The position numbers and the translations under genes were made by a program. 64,000 nt of DNA from Novosphingobium silvae (GTDB lineage Bacteria; Pseudomonadota; Alphaproteobacteria; Sphingomonadales; Sphingomonadaceae), in the NCBI RefSeq assembly GCF_009856825.1, contig NZ_WVTD01000014.1, forward strand, positions 49,358 to 113,357, given 5' to 3'. Positions 40,135 to 48,614 of the stretch are shown one piece after another. The first letter of the stretch is position 1. Each line of letters begins with the position of its first letter. The notes under the pieces were generated by a model. That model was given only the letters and a program-made list of their open reading frames with translations, was not told the DNA's origin and searched no databases.

Positions 40135-43100
40135 GCGTGCTTCCTCAGGGCGAGCATCGGCGCGCCGGGCTGCAGCGACTGGCCTTCGCGCATATAGAGC
40201 GCCTCGACCGTGCCGCTACCCGGGCTTTCCACCGAGCATTCCATCTTCATCGCCTCTATCACGGCGATACGGTCTCCGGCCGCGACGGTATCGCCGGGCC
40301 CGACGAGCAGACGCGTGACGCTGCCGCCGTAAGGCGCCTCCACCAGGTCCGAACCCTCCGGCAGCACGATCGCTTCCTCTGCCGGCGCATCCGTAGCCGC
40401 GAGATCGGCCGAGTGGTCGAACTCGCCGAGGCGCTGCCATTCGGCGCGTTCGGCATCGAAGGCGGCTTGGCGGCGCTGCTCGAACTCCGCGATCCCGGCG
40501 GCATTCTCGGCAAGGTAGGCGCGGTAGTCGGAAAGGCGGAACTCGCTGGGCTCAATCTTCAGCGCGCGGCGACCGGCAGGAAACTCGCGCCGCCACTCGG
40601 CCAGCTCCTCGGCGGTCACGGGATAGAAGCGGATCTGGTCGAAGAAGCGCAGCAGCCAGGGCTTGCCCTTGGTGAAGGCCTCCGTCTCGCGATAAGTGTT
40701 CCACACCTGCACGGTGCGGCCGAACAGCTGGTAGCCGCCCGGCCCTTCCATGCCGTAGATGCACATATAGGCGCCGCCGATGCCCACGACGTTGGGCGGC
40801 GTCCACGTGCGCGCAGGGTTGTACTTCGTCGTGACGAGACGGTGGCGCGGGTCCACCGGCGTCGCAACGGGCGCGCCGAGGTAAACGTCGCCGAGCCCCA
40901 TGACGAGGTAGTTCGCCTCGAAGATCAGGTTCTCCACCGCGGCCTGATCGGGCAGTCCGTTGATGCGGCGGATGAACTCGATATTGTCCGGGCACCAGGG
41001 CGCATCGTCGCGCACGGTGGCCATGTACTTCTCGATCGTCTCGATCGTCGCCGGATCGCGCCAGCTGAGCGGCAGGTGGACCACGCGCGAAGGAATGGCG
41101 AAGTCCTCAAGGTCGCCCAGCCGCTCCTCGGCCGCGACCAGCATGGCGAGCGCGGCCTTCTGGTCCATGGTCGTGCCGTCGAAGTGCAGCTGGAGCGAGC
41201 GGATGCCCGGCACCACATCGACGATGCCGGGAGCGCCAAGCCGATCCAGTTCCGTCATCAGCGCGTGGACCCGGATGCGCAGCTCGATGTCGAGCACGAT
41301 CGGGCCGTATTCGACGAGGATGTTGCGGTCGCCCTGCTGGCGATAGACCGTGCGCGGCCGCCCGGGGCCCTCGGGAGTTTCCGCCAGGATCGGCGTGAGG
41401 CTCTCAAGCGTGCGGATCGGCGTGACGGCAGGCGCCGCGCCCATCGCCATCAGTTCACGCTGCGCAGCATCGGCTGCGGTCGCATCCTCGATGGTGACCG
41501 GCATGAAGCGCAGCTTGTCGCCGGGAGACAGCTGGCCGATTTTCCAGCGGTCGGCGGCGATCACCACAAAGGGGCAGACGAACCCGCCGAGTGACGGTCC
41601 GTCAGGTCCGAGGATGATCGGCATGTCGCCGGTGAAGTCCACCGCGCCGATGGCATAGGGGTTGTCGTGGATGTTGGAGGGGTGCAGCCCCGCCTCGCCC
41701 CCATCGGTGCGCGCCCAGCGGGGCTTGGGCCCGATCAGGCGCACGCCGGTGCGGTTGGAGTTGTAGTGCACCTTCCATTCGGCCGAAAGCACCATCTCCA
41801 CGTCCTCGGGCGTGAAGAAGTCCGGCGCGCCATGCGGGCCGTAAAGGACGCGCAAGGCCCACTCGTTGCCCATCTTTGGACAGGCCGCCGCCGACAGGGC
41901 CGCGCCTGTCGGATCATCGCCCATATGCAGCGTATCGCCCGCGAGCAGGCGGCGCGCGGCATGGCCACCGAACTGGCCCAGCTCGAAGGTACTGCGGCTG
42001 TCGAGGTAGGGAGCGATGTCGAGGCCGCCGGCGAACAGGATGTAGCCGCGCAGGCCACCCGTCGACGCGCGGCCAAGCGCCAGCGTCTGGCCGGCCGCGA
42101 TGTCGATCGGCACGCCGCGCTCCACCGGCATGCCGTCCAGCGTGGCGCCGAAGTCCGCACCCGTCAGGCACACCCGCGCCGCCGAGACGAAGGCCAGGGT
42201 CGGCCCGGTGACAGTGGCTTCCAGTCCCACGGTGCCTTCCGGGTTGCCGAGCAGGCGATTGCCGAGGCGGAACGACTGGTCGTCCATCGGTCCCGAAGGC
42301 GGCACGCCCACGGCCCACAGCTTCTGGCGGCCCGGCCAGTCCTGCACCGTCGTCGCGGTGCCGCCGCTGACGACGCGGATGGAGCGCGGCCGATAGACGA
42401 TGTCGTCGAGCACCCGGGTGGAGACCTCGCCGCTGACGAAAGCGGGCGAGCGCACCACATCGCGAAGCCAGCGAAGGTTCGTCTCGATGCCGTCCACCCG
42501 GCTTGCGTCCAGCGCCCGCTGCGCCGCTTCCACGGCTTCCTCACGGCTCGATGCATGGACGATCAGCTTCGCCAGCATGGGATCGTACCAGGCGCTGACC
42601 GTGCCGCCCGAGCTGCACCAGGTCTCGACGCGCGCATCTTCGGGGAACTCGACACAGGTCAGCTGGCCGGAGGTGGGCCGGTAATCGAGCGCGGGATCCT
42701 CGGCGTAGAGGCGCATCTGGACCGAGTGGCCCTGCGGGTGCGGCGCCTCGGCATCGAGGAAGGCGAAGTCTCCCGCGCCGCCACGTACCATCCATTCCAC
42801 CAGGTCGATGCCCATCACCATTTCGGTGACGCCGTGCTCCACCTGCAGGCGGGTGTTCATCTCGAGGAAGAAGAACTCCTCGCGATCGGCGTCGTACAGG
42901 TATTCGACCGTACCCGCCGAGCGATACCGCGCCGCTTCGCCCAAACGCACGGCAGAGGCGATCAGTTCGGCCCGCACGTGCTGCGGCAGATGCGGCGCCG
43001 GGGCTTCCTCCACGACCTTCTGGTTGCGGCGCTGGAGCGAGCAGTCACGCTCGCCAAGCGCCATGACCCGGCCCTCACCGTCACCGAACAGCTGCACTTC

Positions 43101-43727
43101 GATATGCCGGGCACGGCGCACGTAGCGTTCCAGGAAGACGCTGGCATCGCCGAAGTTCGCAAGGCCAAGCCGCGCGACAGTGGCAAACCCCTCGCGCAGG
43201 TCCGCCTCGTTCTCGCAGACCTTCATGCCGATGCCGCCGCCGCCTGCAGTGGCCTTCAGGATCACCGGATAGCCGACGCCCGCCGCAGCCGCGACCGCCT
43301 CGTCCTCGTCGGTGAGCAGGCCCGTGCCCGGCGCCAGCGGCACGTCGTGCGCGGCGGCGAGCGCACGGGCGCTGTGCTTGAGGCCGAAAGTGCGGATGTT
43401 GTCGGGCGTCGGTCCGATGAAGACGATGCCAGCCCCGGCGCAGGCCTCTGCGAAATCGACGTTTTCGGCAAGGAAGCCGTAGCCCGGGTGGATCGCCCCC
43501 GCGCCCGTCTTCTTCGCCGCCGCAAGGATCGCGGGAATGTTGAGGTAGCTTTCCGAGGCCTTGGCGCCGCCGATGAACACGGCCTCGTCGGCTTCGGAAA
43601 CATGGTTCGAGTTCTCGTCCGCCTCCGAATAGACGGCGACGGATTTCAGGCCCATCTTGCGCAATGTGCGGATGATGCGGGTGGCGATCGCGCCGCGGTT
43701 CGCGATCAGGACAGTGTCGAAGCTCAT
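40131..43727 (-). CDS. Biotin-dependent urea carboxylase (possibly guanidine carboxylase)
   Basis: ATG 43727 overlaps the upstream stop and gives 1198 residues, the usual length. Domains in order: biotin carboxylase (VLIANRGAIATRI, KATAGGGGIGMKV, FLEMNTRLQVEHGVTE; about 1-450), KipA/KipI-like carboxyltransferase halves (about 465-1000; GPMDDQSFRLGN, GIGGAYMCIYGMEGPGGYQLFGRT), and a C-terminal biotinyl domain (VIEAMKMECS). It carboxylates urea to allophanate using ATP and bicarbonate. Homologues beside the two associated proteins and a TauT-type ABC importer have proved to be guanidine carboxylases in several bacteria. I could not place the single residue reported to separate the two activities. 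Confidence 0.93.
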   Translation of the reverse strand: MSFDTVLIANRGAIATRIIRTLRKMGLKSVAVYSEADENSNHVSEADEAVFIGGAKASESYLNIPAILAAAKKTGAGAIHPGYGFLAENVDFAEACAGAGIVFIGPTPDNIRTFGLKHSARALAAAHDVPLAPGTGLLTDEDEAVAAAAGVGYPVILKATAGGGGIGMKVCENEADLREGFATVARLGLANFGDASVFLERYVRRARHIEVQLFGDGEGRVMALGERDCSLQRRNQKVVEEAPAPHLPQHVRAELIASAVRLGEAARYRSAGTVEYLYDADREEFFFLEMNTRLQVEHGVTEMVMGIDLVEWMVRGGAGDFAFLDAEAPHPQGHSVQMRLYAEDPALDYRPTSGQLTCVEFPEDARVETWCSSGGTVSAWYDPMLAKLIVHASSREEAVEAAQRALDASRVDGIETNLRWLRDVVRSPAFVSGEVSTRVLDDIVYRPRSIRVVSGGTATTVQDWPGRQKLWAVGVPPSGPMDDQSFRLGNRLLGNPEGTVGLEATVTGPTLAFVSAARVCLTGADFGATLDGMPVERGVPIDIAAGQTLALGRASTGGLRGYILFAGGLDIAPYLDSRSTFELGQFGGHAARRLLAGDTLHMGDDPTGAALSAAACPKMGNEWALRVLYGPHGAPDFFTPEDVEMVLSAEWKVHYNSNRTGVRLIGPKPRWARTDGGEAGLHPSNIHDNPYAIGAVDFTGDMPIILGPDGPSLGGFVCPFVVIAADRWKIGQLSPGDKLRFMPVTIEDATAADAAQRELMAMGAAPAVTPIRTLESLTPILAETPEGPGRPRTVYRQQGDRNILVEYGPIVLDIELRIRVHALMTELDRLGAPGIVDVVPGIRSLQLHFDGTTMDQKAALAMLVAAEERLGDLEDFAIPSRVVHLPLSWRDPATIETIEKYMATVRDDAPWCPDNIEFIRRINGLPDQAAVENLIFEANYLVMGLGDVYLGAPVATPVDPRHRLVTTKYNPARTWTPPNVVGIGGAYMCIYGMEGPGGYQLFGRTVQVWNTYRETEAFTKGKPWLLRFFDQIRFYPVTAEELAEWRREFPAGRRALKIEPSEFRLSDYRAYLAENAAGIAEFEQRRQAAFDAERAEWQRLGEFDHSADLAATDAPAEEAIVLPEGSDLVEAPYGGSVTRLLVGPGDTVAAGDRIAVIEAMKMECSVESPGSGTVEALYMREGQSLQPGAPMLALRKHA

Positions 43728-44359
43728 GCGGCGACGATCATGCGCACGGGCGTGGGATTGAACCCGTTGCAGGGGTTGTTCACCTGCGGGCAGTTCGAGA
43801 CGACGACGATCACGTCCATGTCGGCGCGCAAGTCCACGGTGAGCCCCGGCGCCGAAATACCGTCGACGATGCCGAGCGAGCCATCGGGCTCGACGGGCAC
43901 GTTCATGAAGAAGTTGATGTTCGAAACGATGTCGCGCTTGCCGCGCCCTTGCGTGAGGTTGGCTTCCAGGAAGTTCTCGACGCAGGCGTGCTCGGCCTTG
44001 GTGTGGTGGCCGTAGCGCAACGTGTTGCTCTCGCACGAACATGCGCCGCCGATGGTATCGTGGTAGTCGACCGAGGTGGCCGCGATGGTCATCAGCGCGT
44101 TGCCCTCGTTGGAAAGCAGCTTCGTGCCTTCGCGCAGGAACAGGTTGCCCTGTGCGGCCACGGTGTCCTGCGCGCTGTAGCGCTCGGCGTCGTCGGCGGC
44201 GGAATAGATCAGGAAGTCGACCGCCTGGTTGCCCTCCAGATCGACGATGCGCAGCGTCTGCCCGGCCTCGATCGGGTGCAGCCACGGCGCGCGGGCGGGA
44301 ACGACGATGTCGTGGACGACAGTGCCGGTGAGGCCGGACAGGTGAGGATCGGTGCTCAT
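43724..44359 (-). CDS. Urea carboxylase-associated protein 2 (DUF1989 family)
   Basis: ATG 44359 gives 211 residues. It is a DUF1989-type protein with the cysteine and histidine set GGACSCESN, RYGHHTKAEHACVENF and NNPCNGFNPTPVRM. It pairs with the next upstream gene product. In guanidine-degrading systems the two associated proteins form a nickel-dependent carboxyguanidine deiminase, supplying allophanate to the hydrolase. The stop overlaps the carboxylase start. Confidence 0.9.
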   Translation of the reverse strand: MSTDPHLSGLTGTVVHDIVVPARAPWLHPIEAGQTLRIVDLEGNQAVDFLIYSAADDAERYSAQDTVAAQGNLFLREGTKLLSNEGNALMTIAATSVDYHDTIGGACSCESNTLRYGHHTKAEHACVENFLEANLTQGRGKRDIVSNINFFMNVPVEPDGSLGIVDGISAPGLTVDLRADMDVIVVVSNCPQVNNPCNGFNPTPVRMIVAA

Positions 44360-44373
44360 GATCGCGTGTCCTT

Positions 44374-45198
44374 TCAGCGGCGGAAGTAGTCTTCGACGTT
44401 CCTGAAGGCGCGCAGGCCTTCGGGCGTCGCGGTGCGGACGGGATCGTCCTCGCCCGTCACCGCCCCGCGCCACGCCGAGGCGCGCAGCGGCGTCACCGTG
44501 TATTGCGCGCGCGGATCGAGCACGTGGGGGACGTTGGCGATCACCACGATCACGTCCATCTCCGCGCGCAGCACCAGGCTGCGGCCCGGTGCGAAGGGCC
44601 CGACCACGGGCGTGATCGCGCCGTCGGCCTCGATCCTCGCGCCCTTGAACAAGGTGACGCACGGATGCACGTCGCGGCGGCCGAGGCCGTGCTTGGCGAC
44701 GCCGAGCAGGAAGCGGTCGCGGCCGCTGGGGCAGGCACCGGAGTTGCGCCCCTCCCCGTACTTCGCCGCGTTGGTGGCGGGATTGGAAGTGCCGCAGAAC
44801 GTATCATGCGTACCCGCGTCGTCCGAGACGATGCTCATCAGCACGCGGCCCATGTCGGACAGCAGCAGCTTGCCCTTGCCGAGGTACGCGTTCCACTGCA
44901 CTTTCACGGTGTCGGCCACGTTGAGGCGCTCGGTCGGCATCTCGGCGTTGAACACCAGGATCGAGGCGCAGGCATCGCCCTGGAGATCGATCAGCCGCAG
45001 GCGGCTGCCGCGAGACAGGCGGCGCGTGGCATAGCCGCCGGCCGCGATCGTCTCTTCCCAGACGAGATCGTCGCTCGCCACGCCGTCCGGAAGGTCGTCG
45101 GCCACGGGCGGCAGCACGGGCATGCTTTCGACCACGGTGCCTTCCTGGGCACGCGCGTGGTCGCGGGCGGCGAGCGGATCGGCCAGGATCTCGGTCAT
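44374..45198 (-). CDS. Urea carboxylase-associated protein 1 (DUF1989 family)
   Basis: ATG 45198 gives 274 residues. It is the larger partner of the DUF1989 pair, with LIDLQGDACASILVFN, HDTFCGTSNPATNAAKYGEG, RDVHPCVTLFKG and MDVIVVIANVPHVLDPR. It is thought to form the heteromeric carboxyguanidine deiminase with protein 2. Its start overlaps the stop of the NikR-like regulator (ATGA) and it ends 14 bases before its partner, so regulator, deiminase, carboxylase and hydrolase are one coupled set. Confidence 0.9.
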   Translation of the reverse strand: MTEILADPLAARDHARAQEGTVVESMPVLPPVADDLPDGVASDDLVWEETIAAGGYATRRLSRGSRLRLIDLQGDACASILVFNAEMPTERLNVADTVKVQWNAYLGKGKLLLSDMGRVLMSIVSDDAGTHDTFCGTSNPATNAAKYGEGRNSGACPSGRDRFLLGVAKHGLGRRDVHPCVTLFKGARIEADGAITPVVGPFAPGRSLVLRAEMDVIVVIANVPHVLDPRAQYTVTPLRASAWRGAVTGEDDPVRTATPEGLRAFRNVEDYFRR

Positions 45199-45674
45199 GA
45201 ATGGGCTCCGACACTGTGAAAATCGTCGCCGCTCTGATCGTACAGGGGCGGCAGGAGGGCGGTGGTGGTGACCAGCTCGAGCTGCTGCACCCCGCGCACC
45301 CGGCGAATGGCGTCGCACAGTTCCTTCAGCCGCACGGCCGGTCCCTGCACGAGGAGAACTTCGAGCGACTGGTCGTCCTCGAGCACGACGTGCTGCGAGG
45401 AGATCACTTCCCTCAGGTAGCTGGCCTGGGTCTGCGAGAGCAGGTGTCGCACCCGGCCGCGCTCGCCCCGGTAGACGAGAGTGATGGTGCCCGCGAGCAT
45501 CTCTTCGGGACGCATCAGCGAACCGTGCTCCGCCAGTGCGTGGCGGATCAGCTCGGCGATCAACTGCGAGCGCGACGGCAGGCCGCGTTCCGCCACCATG
45601 AGGTCGAGCTGTCTGAAGAGATCTGCCGGCAGGCTCATGCTGAGCCGCGCCAGGCTTGTGGATTCGGAGCCCAT
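45195..45674 (-). CDS. NikR-like ribbon-helix-helix regulator without nickel ligands (copy 1)
   Basis: A 159-residue protein: an N-terminal ribbon-helix-helix DNA-binding domain (SLARLSMSLPADLFRQLD, LPSRSQLIAELIRHAL; residues about 8-50), then a NikR/ACT-type sensor domain (ITLVYRGERGRVRHLL, ISSQHVVLEDDQSLEVLLVQG, RGVQQLELVTTTAL). NikR binds nickel through one His plus a His-x-His pair and a Cys. Here only the first His (His95) remains: the loop with the others is about ten residues shorter, and Ser stands where the Cys should be. It therefore probably senses something other than nickel. An operator of NikR geometry lies 17 bases upstream. Confidence 0.85.
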   Translation of the reverse strand: MGSESTSLARLSMSLPADLFRQLDLMVAERGLPSRSQLIAELIRHALAEHGSLMRPEEMLAGTITLVYRGERGRVRHLLSQTQASYLREVISSQHVVLEDDQSLEVLLVQGPAVRLKELCDAIRRVRGVQQLELVTTTALLPPLYDQSGDDFHSVGAHS

Positions 45675-45687
45675 GACGATACTCTTT

Positions 45688-46470
45688 TCAGTTATTACGA
45701 ATTACGTCAATCGTAATATCATCGCTCGTTTCGGATAGTTCTTCCGGACGCGCACGCATGGGCAGGTCGTAGACCACCGTGGCGCCGTAACGATGCGGTG
45801 CGTGCGGATCGTGGCGACGCTTGTCGAGCGCGAGGACGCGGGTGCCCAGCGTGAAGGCCTCACGGATGTCGTGCGTCACCATCACGATGGTCAGGGAATA
45901 TTCCCGCCAAAGCCTGCGGATGAGCGCATGCATGTCGGCGCGGATGCCCGGATCGAGCGCGCCGAACGGCTCGTCGAGCAACAGCACGCGGGGCCGCTTC
46001 ACCAGCGCCTGCGCGATCGCGAGGCGTTGCTGCATCCCACCCGACATCTGCGCAGGATAAAGATCGAGGCTATGGCCGAGGCCCACCGCGTTCAGCATCT
46101 CGGTCGCCTCCGCCTCTGCCGCGTGCCGGGTGCGGCCGAACAGCCGCCCCAGCACAGGCGCCTTCGCGCACTCCAGACCGAAGACCGTGTTGCGCAGCAC
46201 GGTGAGGTGCGGGAACACCGAATAACGCTGGAACACCACCCCGCGATCGGGGCCGCATTCGGGCGCGAGCGCCGTGCCGTCCAGGGTTATGACGCCCCGG
46301 CTCGGCCCCTCCTGGCCCAGGATCAGGCGCAGGAAACTGCTCTTGCCCGCGCCCGAGGGACCGACGATGGAAACGAAGGCGCCTTCCTCGATGTCGAGGT
46401 TCAGCTTCTCGATGATGATCCGGTCGCCATATTCGACCCAGACGTCGCGAAAGCTCAGGAGCGTGCTCAA
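45688..46470 (-). CDS. ABC transporter ATP-binding protein (NitT/TauT type)
   Basis: A TTG start at 46470, overlapping the permease stop and preceded by GGAG, gives 260 residues. Walker A GPSGAGKSS, Q-loop VVFQRYSVF, signature MSGGMQQRLA, Walker B VLLLDEPFGALD and the H-loop TIVMVTHD are all intact. It powers import of the substrate delivered by the lipoprotein at 47374-48465, presumably urea, guanidine or a related small nitrogen compound. Its last codons contain an operator of the NikR type. Confidence 0.92.
   Translation of the reverse strand: MSTLLSFRDVWVEYGDRIIIEKLNLDIEEGAFVSIVGPSGAGKSSFLRLILGQEGPSRGVITLDGTALAPECGPDRGVVFQRYSVFPHLTVLRNTVFGLECAKAPVLGRLFGRTRHAAEAEATEMLNAVGLGHSLDLYPAQMSGGMQQRLAIAQALVKRPRVLLLDEPFGALDPGIRADMHALIRRLWREYSLTIVMVTHDIREAFTLGTRVLALDKRRHDPHAPHRYGATVVYDLPMRARPEELSETSDDITIDVIRNN
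45691..45720. promoter_or_regulatory. 30-bp NikR-geometry operator before regulator 1, inside the ATPase gene end
   Basis: GTTATTACG, 12 bases, CGTAATATC; arms TTATTA/TAATAT symmetric at 8 of 9 positions, with the same N16 arm spacing as NikR sites. It covers the final codons of the ATPase gene, 17 bases before the NikR-like gene, so it could set up an internal regulated promoter. Confidence 0.65.
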
Positions 46471-47282
46471 TGGCTTTCTCCATGTGCCCAGGGAAACATC
46501 CGTCGGCTGAGGAAAGTCAGCGCCACGTCCATGACGATGGCCAGAAGTGCGATCCACGCCACGTAAGGCAGGATCACGTCCATCGACAGGTACCGGCGCA
46601 CGAGGAAGATGCGGTAGCCAAGGCCCACGTCCGACGCGATCGCCTCGGCCGAGATCAGGAAGACCCATGCCGGGCCGAGCGCCAGGCGCATGGCGTGCAG
46701 CAGGCGCGGCATGGCTTGCGGCAGGGCTACGCGGATCATCACCTGCCAGCTGTTCGCGCCCAGCGTCAGCGCCTTGATGATCTGCTCGCGCGGGAGTGCG
46801 GCGACGTGCGCGGCGATATCCCGCACCATGACGGGCGCGATGCCGATGACGATGAGCGCGATCTTGGCCGTCTCGCCCAGTCCAAGGGCAATGAACAGGA
46901 TCGGCAGGAGCGCGATGGGAGGTATGACGGCGATCCCCGTGACGAGCGGGCCGAAGGTGGCGCGCACCGGCGGCAGGACCCCAAGCGCAAGCCCCACCAC
47001 CAGCGCCGTCAGCGTGGAGATGCCAAGCCCGATGCCAAGCCGCTGCAGGCTTGCCGCGGTGTCCGCCCAGAACACCAGCTGGCCGGTGAGCTGGTCCGGC
47101 ACGAACAGCAGGGCGGACATGCTCTCCACCATCGCGCCGGGCAGGGGAAGAATTTTGTCCGCCGGGTTCACCGCATGGCGGCTCGCGGCCATGACGATGT
47201 AGAGGAGCAGGAGCAGCAGGATCGGCACAGCGCCGAGGAGCACCCGCCCTCCTCGTCCGACCTGACGATTCACCCAGCGCAT
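46467..47282 (-). CDS. ABC transporter permease (NitT/TauT type)
   Basis: A 271-residue inner-membrane permease with about six or seven helices and the EAA-type loop ALTLGANSWQVMIRVALPQAMPRLL, typical of the SsuC/TauC group. It follows the binding-protein gene by 91 bases, and its stop overlaps the ATPase start. Confidence 0.92.
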   Translation of the reverse strand: MRWVNRQVGRGGRVLLGAVPILLLLLLYIVMAASRHAVNPADKILPLPGAMVESMSALLFVPDQLTGQLVFWADTAASLQRLGIGLGISTLTALVVGLALGVLPPVRATFGPLVTGIAVIPPIALLPILFIALGLGETAKIALIVIGIAPVMVRDIAAHVAALPREQIIKALTLGANSWQVMIRVALPQAMPRLLHAMRLALGPAWVFLISAEAIASDVGLGYRIFLVRRYLSMDVILPYVAWIALLAIVMDVALTFLSRRMFPWAHGESH

Positions 47283-47373
47283 TGTGTTCGATCCCGTCTT
47301 GATAGTGCACTTCGCCGGCGCGGGCGGACCGAAGCCCCGCTCGCCATGACGAACAGTCCCGGCCTTCGCCGAA

Positions 47374-48465
47374 CTAGAGCTTGCCGTCGGCTGCCATCTT
47401 CATGAAGCTGTCGTCGAACCGCAGCGTGACGTGCTGCGCATCGCCCAGCGTCTTGCCGCCGGGGAACGACATGCCCACCGCGTCGGCCGAGCTGGCGCCC
47501 TTGAACAGCCCCTTGGAGAAGCTGAAATCCCGCACACGGGTCATCGTGGTGACCAGCGCGGGCGCATCCGTCGCGGCGACGGCGGCCTTCGGATCGGAAT
47601 AGAGGTGTGTCGTGCTCAACTGGCTGTCGAACGCTTCAGGCGTTGCACCGGCCAGCTTGGCCATCGCCGCACGGGCCGCCTGCCCTTGCGCATCCTGGCG
47701 GACCATCAGCGCGGTCGTCTCGTACCAGATCCCGGCCAGCGCCTTGCCAAGGTTCGGATTGGCCTTCAGCGTAGCCGTGTCGACGCAGAGCAGGTCGAGA
47801 ATTTCGCCGGGGATGTCGGCGGAACTGAACACCACCTTGGCACCGGGCTGCGCCTTCATCGCGTTGAGCTGCGGGTTCCATGCGACCGCCACCTTGACGT
47901 CCGGGCTGGCAAAGGCACCCACGATGTCCGCATCCCCGGTGTTGACCGTCTTCACGTCCCTGAGCTGCATCCCGACCGAGTTGAGGCCGCGTGCAAGCAG
48001 GTAGTGCGAGACCGAAAGCTCCACGAGGTTGACCGACTGGCCCCTGATCGCCTTGAGGTCGGCGGCGCCTTTCATCACGATGCCGTCGTTGCCGTTGGAA
48101 TAGTCACCGACGATGATGGCGCTGGTGTCCTTGCCACCGGCGGCGGGGATCGTCAGCGCGTCCATGTTGGCAACCGTCACGCCGTCCAGCTTGCCGGCCG
48201 TGTACTGGTTCACGGACTCCACATAATCGTTGACCTGGACGATGTTGATCTTGAGCCCGTACTTGTCGGCCCACTTCTTCACGATGCCGGCCTGCTGGGC
48301 ATAGGGCCAGGGCATCCAGCCCGCGTAGATCGACCATCCGATGTTGAATTCGGTGCGCTTGGTTGCCTCGGCCGGTCCCTGCGAACAGGCGGAGGTGAGA
48401 AGCGCTCCAGGCATCACGGCGGCCAACAATGCGGCCTTGGCAATGCTGCGGATCGATACGATCAT
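47374..48465 (-). CDS. ABC transporter substrate-binding lipoprotein, urea-carboxylase-associated type
   Basis: A 363-residue binding protein with a lipoprotein signal (lipobox LTSAC, Cys27) and a NMT1/TauA-like fold. Motifs are FNIGWSIYAGWMPWPYAQQAGIVKKWADKYGL, YVESVNQYTAGKLDGVTVANMDAL and DLLCVDTATL. It matches the binding-protein type found beside urea carboxylases, annotated as putative urea or guanidine transport. It is the first gene of the nine-gene run, with an operator 58-87 bases upstream of its start. Confidence 0.9.
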   Translation of the reverse strand: MIVSIRSIAKAALLAAVMPGALLTSACSQGPAEATKRTEFNIGWSIYAGWMPWPYAQQAGIVKKWADKYGLKINIVQVNDYVESVNQYTAGKLDGVTVANMDALTIPAAGGKDTSAIIVGDYSNGNDGIVMKGAADLKAIRGQSVNLVELSVSHYLLARGLNSVGMQLRDVKTVNTGDADIVGAFASPDVKVAVAWNPQLNAMKAQPGAKVVFSSADIPGEILDLLCVDTATLKANPNLGKALAGIWYETTALMVRQDAQGQAARAAMAKLAGATPEAFDSQLSTTHLYSDPKAAVAATDAPALVTTMTRVRDFSFSKGLFKGASSADAVGMSFPGGKTLGDAQHVTLRFDDSFMKMAADGKL

Positions 48466-48522
48466 GACTCGGTCCCCTTTCGCAGTGCAACATTGCTGCG
48501 ATTCGAACCGTTGTCCATCAAA

Positions 48523-48552
48523 AATATTACGACTGGTTGGTTTTGTAATACT
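48523..48552. promoter_or_regulatory. 30-bp NikR-geometry operator of the ABC transporter operon
   Basis: AATATTACG, 12 bases, TGTAATACT, in an AT-rich island between regulator 2 and the binding-protein gene. Same 9-12-9 layout as the other sites, with the right arm matching 6 of 9. Confidence 0.55.
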
Positions 48553-48614
48553 TCGCGCAGGAAGGCCTGCGGTAAAGGCTGCCGTTCCCGGTCATGGCCG
48601 GGACCGCCCGAAGC

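Noticed and set aside
43728..44285. Upstream extension of the carboxylase frame
   Set aside because: It overlaps the DUF1989 gene out of frame. ATG 43727 gives the family length and an ATGA overlap.
48466..48614. Possible guanidine (ykkC) riboswitch before the ABC operon
   Set aside because: The leader has only short GC hairpins and none of the conserved ykkC sequence elements I could recognise by eye.
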